Shown here piece after piece: positions 14,255 to 28,084 of a stretch of 64,000 nt of DNA (position 1 is the stretch's first letter; each line of letters begins with the position of its first letter). Under the pieces are notes generated by a model. That model made no database searches, was not told where the DNA came from, and saw nothing but the letters and a program-made list of their open reading frames with translations. Source of the stretch: Stercorarius parasiticus. Its lineage: Eukaryota > Chordata > Aves > Charadriiformes > Stercorariidae. Where the stretch lies: NCBI GenBank assembly GCA_013396915.1, contig VWZL01001371.1:237582-301581 (forward strand). Direction: 5' to 3'. The position numbers were made by a program, and so were the translations under genes.

Positions 14255-17200
14255 TCCGAGCTGTGGGTGTGTGGTGGACAGTCCGTGTTCCTGTCTCCCT
14301 CTGCAGCCTTTCCCTGCCATTGGCACTTGGAAACCAGGGGGTTGCTTCAAGTCCATCTCCGATTTATGGCGCATTCAGTTTTGTCCCCCTCTATGTTTGG
14401 AGATTTTCCAACCCGAAATAAAGCCTCGCAGGCAGCTGCATTCTGCCACGTCTTTCCAAAAGGGAAGAGGAAAGAGCCATGGATGGGGTCCAGCAGCTCC
14501 GCTAGCAGGCCAGCAGCTGCAAAATTTTCTGCTCAGCTGACCTTAATGAATGAAGAAAAGATCACACGGGAGAGTAGAGGGGAAAGACCCTTGAAGGATA
14601 GCAGTGCTACTGAATGAGGGCTTTGATTTATTGTCCACTGTCCTCTGTCTCTCCCCGATGCAGACCGTGGCTCGCTCTTCCACTCTCATTTCACACCGTG
14701 AGTAAAATAACAACACTGGTTTGCAATGCTACTCCCTGCAACAGCTCATCAGGGATTGTGCTTAATTGGCCATATTCCACGTTATCAACATCCAAACGTT
14801 GAAGTAATGAGAGTCTCGTGTTACCATTCCCGACGACGGACGAGAGCGGGCGTGCTGCAGGAGGCAGGCAGGGAGGGAGGGAGCGGAGGACGCGGGGCTG
14901 TGGAGGAGCAGGTAGAGCTGCGTCAGCTGCACGCAGGCGATGCTGCTGCATCAATTAGCAGAGAAGTGAATTAGTGCGCCTGGGTATTCCGTGTCTGCTT
15001 GTGAGACAGTACTGCCTGGGACTTGCCTTTATTTATGCCTTGAAGAGAACGGTGCCCGGGAAGTTCAGCCTCACCATCCTGAATTTTAAGCATTTTTGGC
15101 TCTTCAGTGCCACAGGCCTGATGCGCCTCTCGCCTGCGCTGCCTGGATGGGCGGCAGATCCGCCGAAACAGGGCAGTCAGAGCAGAGAGATGCCAATGAG
15201 GGGGAAAGTGGGACAATGGGCTCAAAGCTAGCAGCTCTGTAGGATACGAATTCTTTGCTGCTTTGCTGTACTCTGTGTTGCTAATGCTTTAGCGCCTCGC
15301 GGTCCAGGCAGGACTTCACACATCGCTCTTTATCTGACCGCTCTGCGGCGAGTTTCTTTGCAATGATCTGTCTCCTGCCAGTTGGGAATTCTCACAATTA
15401 TGAGTCAACCAAGGCTAAAAAGCTCTGAACTGAGCAAAGCACAAGTCAACTGCACTCCTTTGATCTCCCACACGTTGGGTTAACCAGTCACCATCAAAGC
15501 AATCATCATTATCTCCTGGAAGTTGAGAGACCAATTAAAGAAAAGCAAAAAAAAACCCCAAGCACAAACAAACCTGAATTCAGTGATTAATGTTAAATTA
15601 TCAGATTTAGAATGGTTACCAGAGCTAAAGTGATGCTGAAGGTTTCGCTGCTAGAGTCAACAATACAATAAATTGCAATTGCAGCTTTTCGGTGGCTCAT
15701 AACCAGTAAATCAGATCTGTGGGACTATGCAGTTACTGCAAATTTAAGGAGTTGTTCTTTCATTTTTAAGAGTGCATTTTAAATCAAGTCAACAGCCATA
15801 AAGCAATATACAGCCTGCCTAGCTATTGTCTGGGGAATGAACCCTGGACCATTGTGATTTCTTTTTATTATTATTATTAGATATGGGGGCAGGGAGGAGA
15901 AATCTGGGAGGGAGATTTTCCTCCAGCTGGCCGGAGCATAGGGTGTATGGTGTCCTCAAAAGCGATGGGGACTTCTCCACCCAAGGCCTGCACTTTGCTT
16001 ACTTGGTTTTGGGCAAACCGGAGTAGAAACCAGCTACTCCCACGTTAGTGCTTTACGCAGGCAAACACGGAGCCCGGCAGGGGTGGCCAGGGAGAGCCAG
16101 GAGCCTCACTTTTTGCTTTTTCTTTTTTTTTTTTTTAAGCTCACCTGCGTGCTATAAACTCTTCACCATGTGAGATCGTTATGTTAATGAATCAATTGGT
16201 GTGGCCTGGGCTGGGAGGGGAGATAATAAAAGGTCGAGGCTGCCGGCTTCTCCTTGTGAGCTCTGAGGCTGCTTCTCCAGGTGTCCCTGTGTCCAGGGAA
16301 GGAGCTTCCCACCCTGGTGGAGCCCCCTCCGGACCCTGGGGCTGGGATGCAGTGGCCTGGGCTGGCTGGATGAAGAGCTAATGGGATGATGGCGCTCAAT
16401 ATTAGATTGAGGAGAACTGTTGCTTCTGCCTCGTGCTGTAAGGACCCACCGTTTGTCGCTATCCCGTGCACGGCACCGCGCTCACCCGACACACCGGTGG
16501 CTGGGGACCATGGCCCTCTGTCTGCGAGGTTAGTCCCGAATTTCAAATTAATGCAAAGATTTGTATGCTTCTGCTGGGATGCTTGGAGAACTTTGGGTGC
16601 CTTTTGAATTAGGGACAGTAAATGTTAAAATATTTGGGGGTAAAAGGAAGTGTAGAAGCTACCAGGTGGAAGGGACCTTGGGCACCCCATGGTTCCTGCA
16701 CCCTCCTGAGTGATGGACCTGTGGGAGTTTTGTCTCCTGAAGGCAGCTCTGGAGAGGGTGGGGGACAGCCCTGCTGGGCCCCTGTGGTGGCATTGCTTTG
16801 CTCCCCTGGCAGATGGGGAGGTCCTGTCTGCCCCCAGCTTCTCCTCACGTGCCATACTGGGGTGGCTCCCAGGGTGCAGGTACGGGCAGGGGGGATGGAC
16901 CCCCCTGTGCACGGCCGGAGGGTGGCACAGGGATGGTGATGGAGAAGGGCTACTGGTGTGTCTTGGAGGGCAGGGCTGAGCCTGCTGTTTCCCATCCTCC
17001 CTAAATGTAGCTCAAGACCTCTCACCCTGTGACGGGAATTTGGTTTTTATTCTTTTCGGTTGCCTTTCCTTCCAAAGCGCGGTGGCTTCACACAGCGCTT
17101 CTGGCCGTGATTTGTCCAGGGGTGAATTTCCGTTTCTATGAGGATGGCATTGCTGGGGAGGTGGCTGTCTCCTCCCTGATGGAACTTCTAATGAGACGGA

Positions 17201-19990
17201 CAAATGTTGAAAATGAAAATGAAAGGCCCTACTTCTTGTAAGCCCCTTCTTTCCCTGCTGTTTAATTATCACATTGAAGATAAAAATAGCTGAAAAGTCA
17301 CTGAAGAGGCGATGAAGGCTTTCTGTGGCCAGCCCTGTCCCCTTCGCAACTGGCCCCGCTCTGCTCCGTACGCTCCCGCTCTGCTCTGGAGCCAGGACAC
17401 AGCCCCAGGGCAGACCCGGGCTGAGCTGCTGGTAGGGAGAGGCAGCGTTAGAGGCCCTTACTAGAAATAACGGTGCTGCGGTACGGCTTGTCCCGGTGAG
17501 CGCTGGGTAGGGCGCATGGTTGCAGCAGGCGATGCTGGAGCTGCGGCAGGGTTTGAGCCACCTCGGTCTCCGTGTGCCTGGAGCGGAGAAGGGCTGAGCC
17601 TCGAGGAGATGCTGGAGGCTTAACGCGTGTGTGCGGGGTGAGCGATGGTGTTTCTGCATCACTTGTTGGGTCGTGGCTCTGGTCCGTGCTGGAAGGATAC
17701 GGAGGGGCTGGAGGAGGAGCCCCCCGAGAGGAGGTGGGGGGCTGGTTCCTGCAGGCAGCTCGTACCCAGACACGGACAGTTTCCTCGCGCTGTTTCCTAA
17801 GGGTCAGGAGGGGATGGTTCCCACCTCATTGCTGAAGGGGGGAGAAAAGCAGAGCTGGATTCTAGCCCCAAACCAATTTATCATACCCCCTCTACATAGA
17901 TGAGAATGCTAATAGGCCGAAATAGATTTACTCTTTTATCTTGGAATGGATTAAAAATAATTTTTACCTGCAGAAAAATTCTATAACTAGAATTCAAGCT
18001 TAATCTGATTTTTTTTTTTCAAATTATTGAATCCAGTAAGATTATTTCTGTCGTGCTATAGCAGGATATAGCCTGCTAGCTAAAGGGAAGGTTTTCCGTG
18101 TGCATGTCATTAAGGGCTAACTTGGAATTCAGATCTTAATCCTCAGTACAGACCTTTGGTATAGAAAGAGGGCTTTTGTCCATGCATTAACTTACACTCG
18201 CTCACAGCAGAAGCAGGAGCTGGTAGCTTGAAAGTGAATTCAGTTAGTATTTTTGGGTAGTCCAGTGTTAAATGAAGTTCTTCATGAGCGGAAAATCTCT
18301 TATCTGAGCTTCTCAAGAAGCTCAAAAGGGATATTTATGCAAACATCTCCCTGAGCAGGAGGTTCTCTTGCTCTTAGATCCCGCACACGAGGGAGGTGAT
18401 GTTTCTTAACAGGCTGGAAGATCAGCTCATTAAAGGGGATTTCGGAATATTCGGGCCCTTTGCCAGGACACCGCTGACGTTTGCTGGTTTGTAAGACCCT
18501 CAGTTTCTGAAAGAAAGCAGACCTTGACTTTATCTTGGTTTTCTGGGTTGTTACCAAGGTCCCATCTGGCAATAGACTTGGTAGCCTACGGAACGGCCCC
18601 ACGTTGGGGGTTACGGTCGTCCCAGCTGGAAACATCCCCCTGGTGGAGCGGTGCTTCCCCGGCACGCACCGCGGAGCCCGGCTCACTCACTGGGCCTGGC
18701 CAAGGGATAAACCCTCCAAAGATGGTGCAGGTGTTCCCAAAGCATCATCCCACTTGCTTTCCAGTGTGAAAAGAGAGCAACTGTTGGGCTTTCTATGTCT
18801 TCTAGGAAAATGTGTAGCATCGCCAAATACATAAGCTTGATTGGTGTTGAGCACAGTTTTACTTCTATTACAGGCAGGAGTGAGGTTAATCAAGACACAT
18901 GGACACATGTTTTTAGATATGACTGGTTTTGCTCATAGCAACATTCAGGGTCAAACTGAGTAGTAATTCTGATTTTGTATTAGGTGACAAGCTGGCAAAT
19001 AAAAAAAGAATTTGATTTTTCAAATTCACTGCGCACATGTTTGTGACCAGGAAGCCTTCTAGAGTGAAAATTCATATTGTTCACCCAGGAATGAGTTACA
19101 CTAACTCCTATTTTAAATTCGATAAGATAACATTCATCGTTGTAGCTGAATGCTTAGATAATGCGTTTCCTAACACTGTGTGTAGTATTGCTCTGCAAGG
19201 AGTAATGTGCAAAAAGTAGCACAACCTAGAATGATGTAGCAGGGCATAATACAAGCCAGCTTAAATAGGAACATAGGAAATGTTTAAATGGCAAGCAATA
19301 AATCCATGTAATAGCATTTAAATAGAGTTCAATCCAAATGATGGCTTTGGTATTGATGAAACCTCACCATTTTATGCCACCTCTTATTTGGATAACTCTG
19401 AGTTTGCAGACATTGCCCAGTTTCTCAGAACAGCCAGTGGAGAGAGAAGCAGCTCCTTTCCTGCTGGTGGTAGAAATGGAGGCGCGTAAAACTCCTCTTT
19501 TTCTCAGTATTGAAAATGTTGAAGAACCTTTTCCACATTTTATATATTTGTTAAAATGATCTGTCGCCTGAGATACTACCTTCATCTGCATGAAGTTAGC
19601 TGGGGAACTGGGGTAAACTGTTCTGGCTTAGAAGTGACACAGATAACTGGGAATTGGGATCTGCTGATCCCTTTATTGCTATTATAAGCACCAGCAGAAA
19701 TAAAGGAAACAGAACTTTTCAGTATTTTGCAATCTAATACGTTATCGAAGCCAACCCCCCTGTCTCTCGTTCCCCCGGCCGTGTTACTGCGTCAGGAGCT
19801 GGGAGCATGCAGCGCTGTGCGCGCTCGTGTTCCAGATCAGACCTTCAGATGTAAAGCTTAAGGAAAAGCAAGGCAAATATTCATGAGAGTGTCTGTGTTT
19901 TGCGTGACCTCCTTTCCACCTCAGCTTTGATCCAGGCTGCTGATCCGAAGAATAGATTCTGATTTCCATTTGATAAGGCTTACATTTTTT
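14255..19990. other. Intergenic DNA with GC-rich islets and one AT-rich candidate enhancer
   Basis: No gene is recognised. A GC-rich islet with a GGGAGGGAGGGA run lies at about 14820-14970. An AT-rich, motif-dense block lies at about 15480-15860 and ends in five TTA repeats (15865-15879). A 14-base T run is at 16123-16136. The interval 16180-17840 is GC-rich and gives long chance frames on both strands. From 17880 to 19740 it is AT-rich and unremarkable. Confidence 0.65.
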
Positions 19991-22900
19991 TTGGCAAAGG
20001 AAGGCTCAAAAATAATCCTTTTCTGAGCAGATAAATCATCTAAAGCGCTCAAACATGCAGGCAAAGGAACTGGTAAATCTGCTAGCTGAGCTCCCATGAT
20101 TGCTTATTTTCAGGAGTCCGTAGTGGGAAGCTGGTCTGGTGGGACGTGCTGGGTGAGCGGGGCCATGGCCGCGGGCTGATCCCGGCTCTGCGGCACCGTG
20201 TGCTGCCCTGGGCCGAGGGTGAATCCGCAGCCAGCCCTCGGCTCTCAGCCCCGCCAGGCGCTGCTCTTTGCAGCCTCCTGGCGCCCGCTCAGAAACATTT
20301 GGGCGCACGTTTAAAATGAAGATCCTACAGGCCCAGCAAGCCAAGGGTCTGCTAATGCGCAGGAAGGCGAACGCCCACTAAGTGCTTCGCTGGTCTGTGG
20401 CCAGGGGCTGACTCTGTGGGACCCAGCCCCTGGTGAAACGGGGATTTTAGACCCGGCTGATCGCAGAAGTTGTCCTGTGGAGTTCGGAGCTGCCGCTGGG
20501 CATAGGGCTCTTGTGCTCTAGGGCTCTTCAGGCAAGCGTTTGGAAACAGCTACAACCCTTCCTTTACATAAGGACAGCGGCGAAGAGAAGAGTTATGATT
20601 ATTTACTAATTAATCCAGTACAAATAGACATATGAATAAATGCTCATTTAAAATTCCTGCTGGTTCCCAGGGCCAGTGAGTCCAGTGCCTTGCACGCCAT
20701 CGGGGTGCTTGTCTTGGCTCCAGCTCTGACCCTGCAGGAGAACCCGCTCGGAAAAAACAAGCTCTGCTGTTAGGGAAAACAAACTTTTACAGTCCTGAAC
20801 AACAAAATGAAATAATAAAAGAAACAGTACTTCAGGTTTTAATTAGCGCTGGGAAGATGTCAAAACAATGTAAAACCAATGTGTATATCACTTATCTGAG
20901 CCCTGATAAAGACTGCTCAAGGGACTGGGCCAGGTCTGGGGTCGTACTCTTGTAACATATCTCTTTGCAAATATACACACGTATAAAGTCACAATAAATC
21001 TGGGAAGCCACTTGGGTGCAACTTGGAGAGCAGATGAATGGTATAAACCAAGAAACAGCATTGCTGCTGATAATCACTCGTGTTGTTATTGTCAACCAAA
21101 GCTGCAGCAAAAACCGAAATACCTTGCTTTTCACCCCCCACGGCTCAGCACGGTGCCAGGAGGATCAGCGCCCCCGGTGAGGTACCCATGGCAGAGGTGT
21201 GTGGAGGCACCAAGCGCCGTGTTCCCCCAAGATCTTGAAAACCAGAAACTGCGTAACTGAGAGCGCAGAGGGAGGTCGGGTTCCCAGCTTTCATTTAAAT
21301 CTTGTTTCTTGCCCTCAGCTTGAAAATGTGAACTGAATTCTGTTTTCTCTGCACTGAGTTAAATACCAGGAGTTTTCAAAAGTGCTATAATAACAGCAAG
21401 TATTATTAATAATAAATAATTCTAGTTAGCACTTCCTGCCTTTTAGTCGTAGCCTCTATTCCTGAACAAAAGTAGGGATGGGTAATTCTCGGTTGACCTT
21501 CAGACAGAAAGATAAGATGCACAGCTAAAAAACCGTTGCAAACAGGACTCGGGATAATTTCACATAATCCTGACGATGCAGCGCCGGCCTTCCGAGGCAG
21601 ATGATGACATTCAGTGCATCAGCTGTTGCTAAGCTTTCAAAAAAAAACATTTATTCTTTGGCCACAAGCTACTTCTGGTCTCTGTTATTAGCAGAGACAT
21701 TTATGTCAGAAAATGTTGTTCCTTTTAAAATTTTCTGTGATAAAAGGCACCTGTTAGATGTCCAGTGTGAGCTTTAAATTAACAGTAAGCCGAGTCTGTG
21801 CTGGAGGAGCCGCTGGCGACTCCACGTTACCGATCGCAGTTTCAGCGGTGCCGGTCTTCCCGTGAGGGATTATCGATGCAGTTTAGGCAGGAAGACAGGA
21901 GTCTAATTCCCTGACAAGACACTATCGGCTCAAACCATTTCCCTCCCGCTTCCTTACTGTCGGTGTCTGGTTTACTTAAATGGCAGTAAACAAGTGTAAA
22001 CTCTAACAAGCCACAAACGGGCTGTTGGCATCTCTGCTGGCGGCCGCCGCCGCCTCCTGGCAGTGCCGTGGGCTGGAGCTGCCGGTGAAACGCTGGGGCT
22101 CTGCAGCAGAGCCGGCTCCCAACTCGTTTCTCCCGGAGGCGATTCTTTACCTACCCCTTCCCTTTCAGGAACGCTTTTCTTTAGCAGCACACTGGACAGA
22201 TAGACCTGTATGCGTAATTTGATGGCACTGAGTGCCATTTAGAAAAAGGAGCTTTAATTCCCCAGGTTTTGCAGAATTAAAGCGTGCTTGTGTTATTTTA
22301 CTCTACCTTGCAATAATTTTTCTCAGTTTCTTTTGAGGACAGGCTAACAACAGCCACTCTACTGAGTTCAAAAATTACACAAAGTGTTCCTAAACCTGAA
22401 ATGCAAGCGGTTGTCTGGATGCCACTTGCACTGGAGGATTAAACCTTAGGCATAAAAAAAAAAAAGGGGGTAGTTCAGAAAAGCACTGAGAGATGCGATT
22501 AACCCGGGCTGTGACACTGATACGGTCGCATGAGAGCAGGGTATCTTCCCAGGAGCTCAGCCCTGCCCTTCCCTTCCCGATCAGGGCTGGAATTACCTGG
22601 GAACAATTTTTGCTTTTCGTCTCCCAGCTCTTCCCTTTTTCTGCTCCTTCGCTGGCGGGCACCGAGATGTCCGAGATCCCGACTGCCCCCGGGGCTTGCG
22701 CGATGGTTCAAAGTCTGGATCTTGAAAGAGGTTTAGGATGTGCTCACGCTGTAGATGTTGGCTCAGATTTATCCTGCCGGCTTTAGCATCTGACTCGGTG
22801 TCTCCGTCAGATCCCATTTGCTCTTGGCGCTCAGTCTTGCCGGTGGCGAGAGACTCTTTGTGATGGTGACTCACAGCAGGAGCCTGAGTCTTTGGTTTTA

Positions 22901-24143
22901 TTCTTTGAGTTATTCCCTGGAGGTGCCTCTCTGTCCCCGTGGACTGCAGAGAAAGCTTGCAGAAATTGTGACTGCAATAAGGATGAATTTTTGGAAGCTT
23001 AGTGGTGGCTGCTGGGGAGTGAAGACGAGATGTGGCTCCGAAGGAGCCGTCTTCCCCCCTCAGCCAGTGGCCGGGTACAAGGGTTGGCGTGGGGAAAGGA
23101 TGGAGAGAGATCTCACTTTTCATTTATTTGCTCACTCTTAGGAGAGGTTAAAGTTTCTCATTCATGCAGAAAGGTCCCACAGCTCACCCAAAATTCACCA
23201 ATTTGTGAAATCCCTTTGTAGCTCATATTAAAAAAAAAAAAAAATAAAAAATGCCTGTGACTGTTTTGGGTGGGACGGCAGGGAGTGGCGAAGGTGGGAT
23301 GAGGTGGAAGGCTGGGAAGGGCCGTGGCGCTCTCCCTGCGCCCGGCTGTGGCGTGGAGCTGGGCACAGGCTGCGGGTCCCCAGCGCTGCCCCAGCCTGGG
23401 GCTGTGTCCCCGCAGGAACTACAGCCACATCCCACAGACGTGGCACGGAGAAGAGTCCTGCCCCGCACAGGCACGTGCAAACCGGCATCTCGAGGATCCT
23501 TCTCCGTTATTAGCTTTTGTGGTTTGGCTGAGATTCATTTCCGTTTGATACGATGCTGCTCTTTCACGGAGTCCTGAAAAAGCAGAAAGTCTGATAGATC
23601 AGCTCACTACAACGTGTTCTAATGTAAGAATAATGGTGTGCGACAGCCGCCGAGCAGCGCGGTATTGATCCCTGCAGCCTCGGAGAGGATGCTGAGCAGA
23701 GGTGCATTCCTGGAACTGGCCTTTTTTAGAGCAAAACCAATTTAAATACAAAATCCTCCCCTGGAGGAGGAAGGCGAGTCCCAGGGGCTGGCAGCCGGGA
23801 CCCCGCTGGTGGTGGGGTGTCTCTTTGGGTGACTCTCCTTGGCTGTCCTGCTCGTCACCCTGTGTCCCACAGCACATAGAGATGAGAGGGACTGAAAACA
23901 CCCATGGCTTGATAAGAATAAGTAACAGAGCTCTCAAATCGTCACGCAGGAGAAACAAACCACAGCACTGAAGCGCACAGCTTGGCTTTGCAGGCAGATG
24001 GTCACAGGCCACTGTTTGCACTCGTCTTTAACTGGTGTCATTTAGGATTAAACTGCTCCTGAGAAGGCGGCAGGTCACGTCCCCATTGCAATCATGGGGC
24101 AGGTCTCCCCTGACGAAGCCAGGGCTCTGTGCTGGTCGGAGCG
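19991..24143. other. Intergenic DNA, no gene recognised
   Basis: Mixed composition. A CpG-rich islet at about 22020-22140 contains GCGGCCGCCGCCGCC. Short A runs lie at 22454-22465 (followed by five G) and 23230-23251. AT-rich stretches occur around 20570-20660, 20820-20880 and 21360-21430. No reading frame looks coding. Confidence 0.6.
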
Positions 24144-24216
24144 GGCTGTCCCCTGCAGGCGTCCCGTCCCTGCAGGTTGTCCCCTCAGGCTGTCCCTGTC
24201 AGGTGTCCCATCCCCA
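24144..24216 (+). repeat. Degenerate short tandem repeat, about 5 units of 13-17 bp
   Basis: Five imperfect units of the form GG(C/T)TGTCCC...CA follow one another (for example GGCTGTCCCCTGCA, GGTTGTCCCCTCA, GGCTGTCCCTGTCA). The changing unit length shows it is old and decayed. Confidence 0.65.
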
Positions 24217-25519
24217 GGAGCTGCTTGTGCTCCCTGCAGACGGACACCCAGCAGAACACAGCTCTGTTATTCCAGACGTGGCTCCGTTCAGCGGGGATGG
24301 GAGCCGATGCCGAGCGGGTGCGAGGAGCTGTGCTGAGCCAAGGGGTGACGCAGCTTCCAGTGTCCCAACCCGTCCCCCGCAGGGACCCAGCCCGCCTTCA
24401 CGCAGCCCCTCGCACTCCAACCCATCTCCGGGCTCACCACCAGATCCGGGGTATAACCAGGATTTAAAAGGCAATTTGCTCCTCGTTCCAGTGGAATTAA
24501 AGCTATATTGTGAGCGCTGGGCGGTAGTGCCACAGCTGTGCGCCAGGTTCGCTTGGAACGTGGCAGTGAATAAAACGAAATATGAGTTTTATTGATCTTG
24601 TCTGCACTGCATTGTTATTCACACAGAGTGAAATTCACCCTGAGGCACAGGACAAACGTTAGAGTTGGGCAAAACATTTCAGCTGAATGTTTCATTTGTT
24701 GGAAAAAATGCAGGTTTGAATCAGCTGCAAGTACTTGTGAATTCATGTTGCGTTTGTCAAAGTGTTTCAGCATGTAAAAAAACCCAAAAACATTTTTCAC
24801 AAAGTCAAAAAATTTACTATTGATGTTTATTAAATGCAACATCTATATTTTTAAGGTCTGAAATAACACTTTTAAAAAAAATATTAGTAAGATTTACTTT
24901 AAAAATAATACTAACCCCTGAAAAATGAACCAGTATTTTGCTTAGCTTGAAAATCAACAAAATGCAAAACTAAGAAACAAGTTTTGGGGTATGTTTGGTT
25001 TTGAAAGGAAAGATAATATTTTTCAAGTTGATCCAGCATATTTTCCCTGCTGTTTTGGTTTAGCCCTTGAAAATACCCGTTACCCCCCGTCCGCGGAGCT
25101 GGAACACAGCGTTTGTACCCTGGCGTCCAGGCAGGAGCCTGGCTGATGCTCCGGCCCCGTCCCTGCAAGTGCCGACCTCGCTGTAACCTCTGCCTCTGGG
25201 CTGGCTTTCACTTGGTTTTCTGAGCTTGTCCTCAGTGTTACGAAACCAGAAGTGAATCTCAGGGTGCTGTTGCACAAACTGGTACTTCGCCAAGTCCATT
25301 GAGACTACGCAGAAATGCGCGAACGGAACAAAAGAACCGGGGGCTGGAGGGTTATCGTGAATTGGCAATGGCCTTACAGCGGTGTATGCGAGAGCAGAGT
25401 CAGGTTTAACAAAGTTTCTGTAATAATTTAACGTACGTTATTAAATAATCTAGATCTCGATGCAGCTGGTGGTACTCCTGCCTGCAACAGTATTGTCTTG
25501 TACCTTTTATTTTTAACAG
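24217..25519. other. Intergenic DNA, no gene recognised
   Basis: GC-rich to about 24470, then AT-rich with many A and T runs to about 25060. A 12-base palindrome, TAACGTACGTTA, lies in the AT-rich end at 25428-25439. Nothing coding is visible. Confidence 0.6.
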
Positions 25520-25795
25520 CTGACAATGTTCCCCTCTGTTCATGAGTCTTGCATTGAGGCGTCCTTCGGCAGTGGGCGGCCTTGGATGGCAGCGCCGCCG
25601 TCTCAGCAGACCATGGCGAAGAGCCGAGGGGAAGGGAAAGGTCTTTGGGCGGTGGTCCCTGGCACCAGCCTGGGGGAGGGCCGCGAGGCCACAGGCGTGG
25701 GCACCGTGGGACGTGCTGCTGGGGGTGAGGGTGCTGCGGCTGCGATGGGGAGAAGGCGAACACGGGAGCCCCGCGGAGCAGAGGTGTTTGAAGAG
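25520..25795 (+). ncRNA. Exon-like segment, possible noncoding RNA exon (speculative)
   Basis: It is bounded by an acceptor-like TTTTATTTTTAACAG ending at 25519 and a donor-like AAGAG followed by GTGAGG at 25796. The 276 bases are GC-rich and open in one frame, but the translation has no familiar domain. Chance pairs of splice-like signals are common in 64 kb, so this is only a pointer. Confidence 0.15.
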
Positions 25796-27913
25796 GTGAG
25801 GAGGGCGGCGGGTACCCCACTGCCCTGGGCACGCAGCGCTTCGTCACACGGACCCCATGGGGTGACCCTGTGCTGGCTGCAATGGGGGCTCCTGCCGTCA
25901 CCACCATCATCCCCTGAAAGGACCAACAATGTGAGCATCCCCGCGGTGCGGCCGCCCAGGGACTGTCCGGCTGCCACCCAAACTTCATTGCTTCATCCGC
26001 CGGCTGTGTGCCACGGAGCGAGGTGTTTGCAGTTTGCACTGGCAGGATACAGTGGAAACACAGCCCTCAAAAAGGGAAAAAAAAAAAAAAAGAAGAGATT
26101 ATGTGATCCTGAAGGAAAGAAAGCGGAGAAGTGTGGAGATAAACCAAGACAGCTAGGGATTTATTCTGTAAAATCTGTCACATTTGTCTGGGATCTGCTG
26201 AATAGGAGTCTAATCAGCTGTTAGAGACTATTTTTCCAGCACCTCCTCGATCATCGACTTCGTTCATTTTTTCCCATCAACCATATTCGGCCTCCACGTC
26301 AAAACATCATTTTACCATTATTGTCTATTTCCAGGATGTCTTCTATTATCCTGATCTCACTTTGCAGCCCAGAATCTGGCACGGAGCTGGCTGTATTCCC
26401 TCCGATCTAAGAAAGACTGCAGCAAGAGGGAAGAGCCTTTGTCCCGCTGAGCCCGTCCCACTCGGGAAACCAAGGCGCCGGACGGACTGGGGAAATCCAT
26501 GCCGGCCTGGTGCCCCTGTGCACACAACTCCAGGAGGTGCTTTAAAAGAAACAGTAACTGGAAAAAAACCCTGAATCACACATAAAGAAGATATGATGAG
26601 ACGAAATTTACTTGTGGAAGTAGTTAGTGCAAAAGAAGATTTTTTTCAGCGAAAGAAGATGTGATTTCTGGATGGAGCGCGCTGCCCAGCTTCAAGACGT
26701 GTCTCTCCCCACCCCACGCCCCCGTTTCTCGCTCCCCGGGGCTGTTAATGTGGAGGCTCTGCCCGGCTGGCCGCTGCCGTGCGCTCCCCCGCAGAGCCTG
26801 GCAGATGCGCTCCTCTGGCCTTCCGCAGATTTAATAAATCTTTTGTAGTTTAGGCCATTGAAACTTTAATAAGAGCTAGAGCCAAACAGAAAAGGAGGGG
26901 AATGTTCGAAGGGTATCCTGACTTAGAAATTAGCGAAAAGCCTGGTTAATGTGCCTCTGCTTTGCTATACGTATGGTTATTTAGGTTTTAATCTATCAAA
27001 GAGATGCAATTCTTAGGTTCTGGCCAGCTAATTCTCTGCCCCGGAATTTACACATCATAATAAAAAACATTTAAGCCTTGGGGGAAATGAGTTTAGCTCC
27101 TTCAACTGCTGAATAATTAAGGGTGACCCTTGTCAAAGACGTGGTGTGTGCTATATATCACCGGATTACCTGTCTGGTTGGCAGCATTTTGCAGGCATTT
27201 TAGAGCTCTTATTATATGTTGGTTTTCATTTAGATGCAATTTCTTTTGTAATGAGGCAGAACTTATTTTCCAGCCCCTACAGGTGACTTTGTCAGCTCTC
27301 CAAATTGCGCGTGAAGAGGCAGGTTCCCAGTTGATCTCTCAATTAGGGCTTTGTTGATATTGGATAAATGAGGGTTCACCTGGTTCGGACACAGCCTTGT
27401 CTGGTCGTGGGCCAAGGCTTTCTTGTGAAAGGCTACACATTTGGTGTGTGTGTGGGGGAAGTCTGTCTCTTTGGTGTTGCTTTTTCCCCTTGGTTGCCCA
27501 GACTGGGCACATGGGTTTGTGGCTGAAGCTGTGAATGCGTGAACACAAAAGCAAAGATTTGGGTGTAAATCTGGAGTGAATTACGTCAGGAGGTTAGCAC
27601 GCCGGGGAGCACATCTTCTTACGCAGCTTGGTAGAGGAGTGAGATTTTGGGATGCGGATCAAGGGCTCCCAAACAAGCACATGGGGTTGTTCAACCTGCA
27701 GGTCACGTCCTTTACCCCGTGAGCATGTCGATGTGCCCGAGCTGCCCAGTGGTCGCGGCCATGGGAAGCGATGTGTCCCCGTGTTCGGGAGCTCACGCAC
27801 AGCCCGATCCATCGCCGGCTGCTTGCAGCTCTGTGGGTCAGCTTTGTGAGGCAAGGCTTGGCAGATTGCAGTGCCCTGGTTCCTAATATCTGCATCTGTA
27901 CTTTTGGTTACAG
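25796..27913. other. Intergenic DNA, no gene recognised
   Basis: GC-rich to about 26000, then a 15-base A run at 26077-26091. AT-rich unique DNA follows at 26100-26350 and 26840-27350, with TTAATTAAG-like homeodomain cores. No coding frame stands out. Confidence 0.6.
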
Positions 27914-28084
27914 GCCACGTTGTGTGGAAAGAGCCTCCTCGGAGAAGGGAGAAGGAACTGATCTTCCGAGGGGTGACTTAGAGACCTTGTGCCTGCTGGT
28001 GGCCAGAGGAGCATCCCACCGAAGCTGTATGTGACAGCGACCGCTTCGGCATCGTGTGGAGGGTCGAGCAGAGCACCAGGAAAG
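27914..28084 (+). ncRNA. Exon-like segment, possible noncoding RNA exon (speculative)
   Basis: On the plus strand a pyrimidine-rich stretch ends TTTTGGTTACAG at 27913. After 171 bases, GGAAAG is followed by GTAGGG at 28085. It is on the same strand as the exon-like segment at 25520-25795, so the two could belong to one transcript. No conserved peptide is encoded. Confidence 0.18.

Noticed and set aside
13861..14617. Three overlapping plus-strand frames of 186, 202 and 222 residues, rich in Ser-Asp-Pro repeats
   Set aside because: All come from the stop-free 20-bp minisatellite read in three frames; there is no codon bias, start context or domain.
16650..16720. Possible reverse-oriented CR1 remnant (GGAAGGGACCTTGGGC)
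   Set aside because: Only a short match to the CR1 tail; the adjoining sequence does not continue as CR1.
17012..17773. 253-residue minus-strand frame
   Set aside because: Pro/Ser/Arg-rich translation typical of noncoding GC-rich DNA; no family resemblance.
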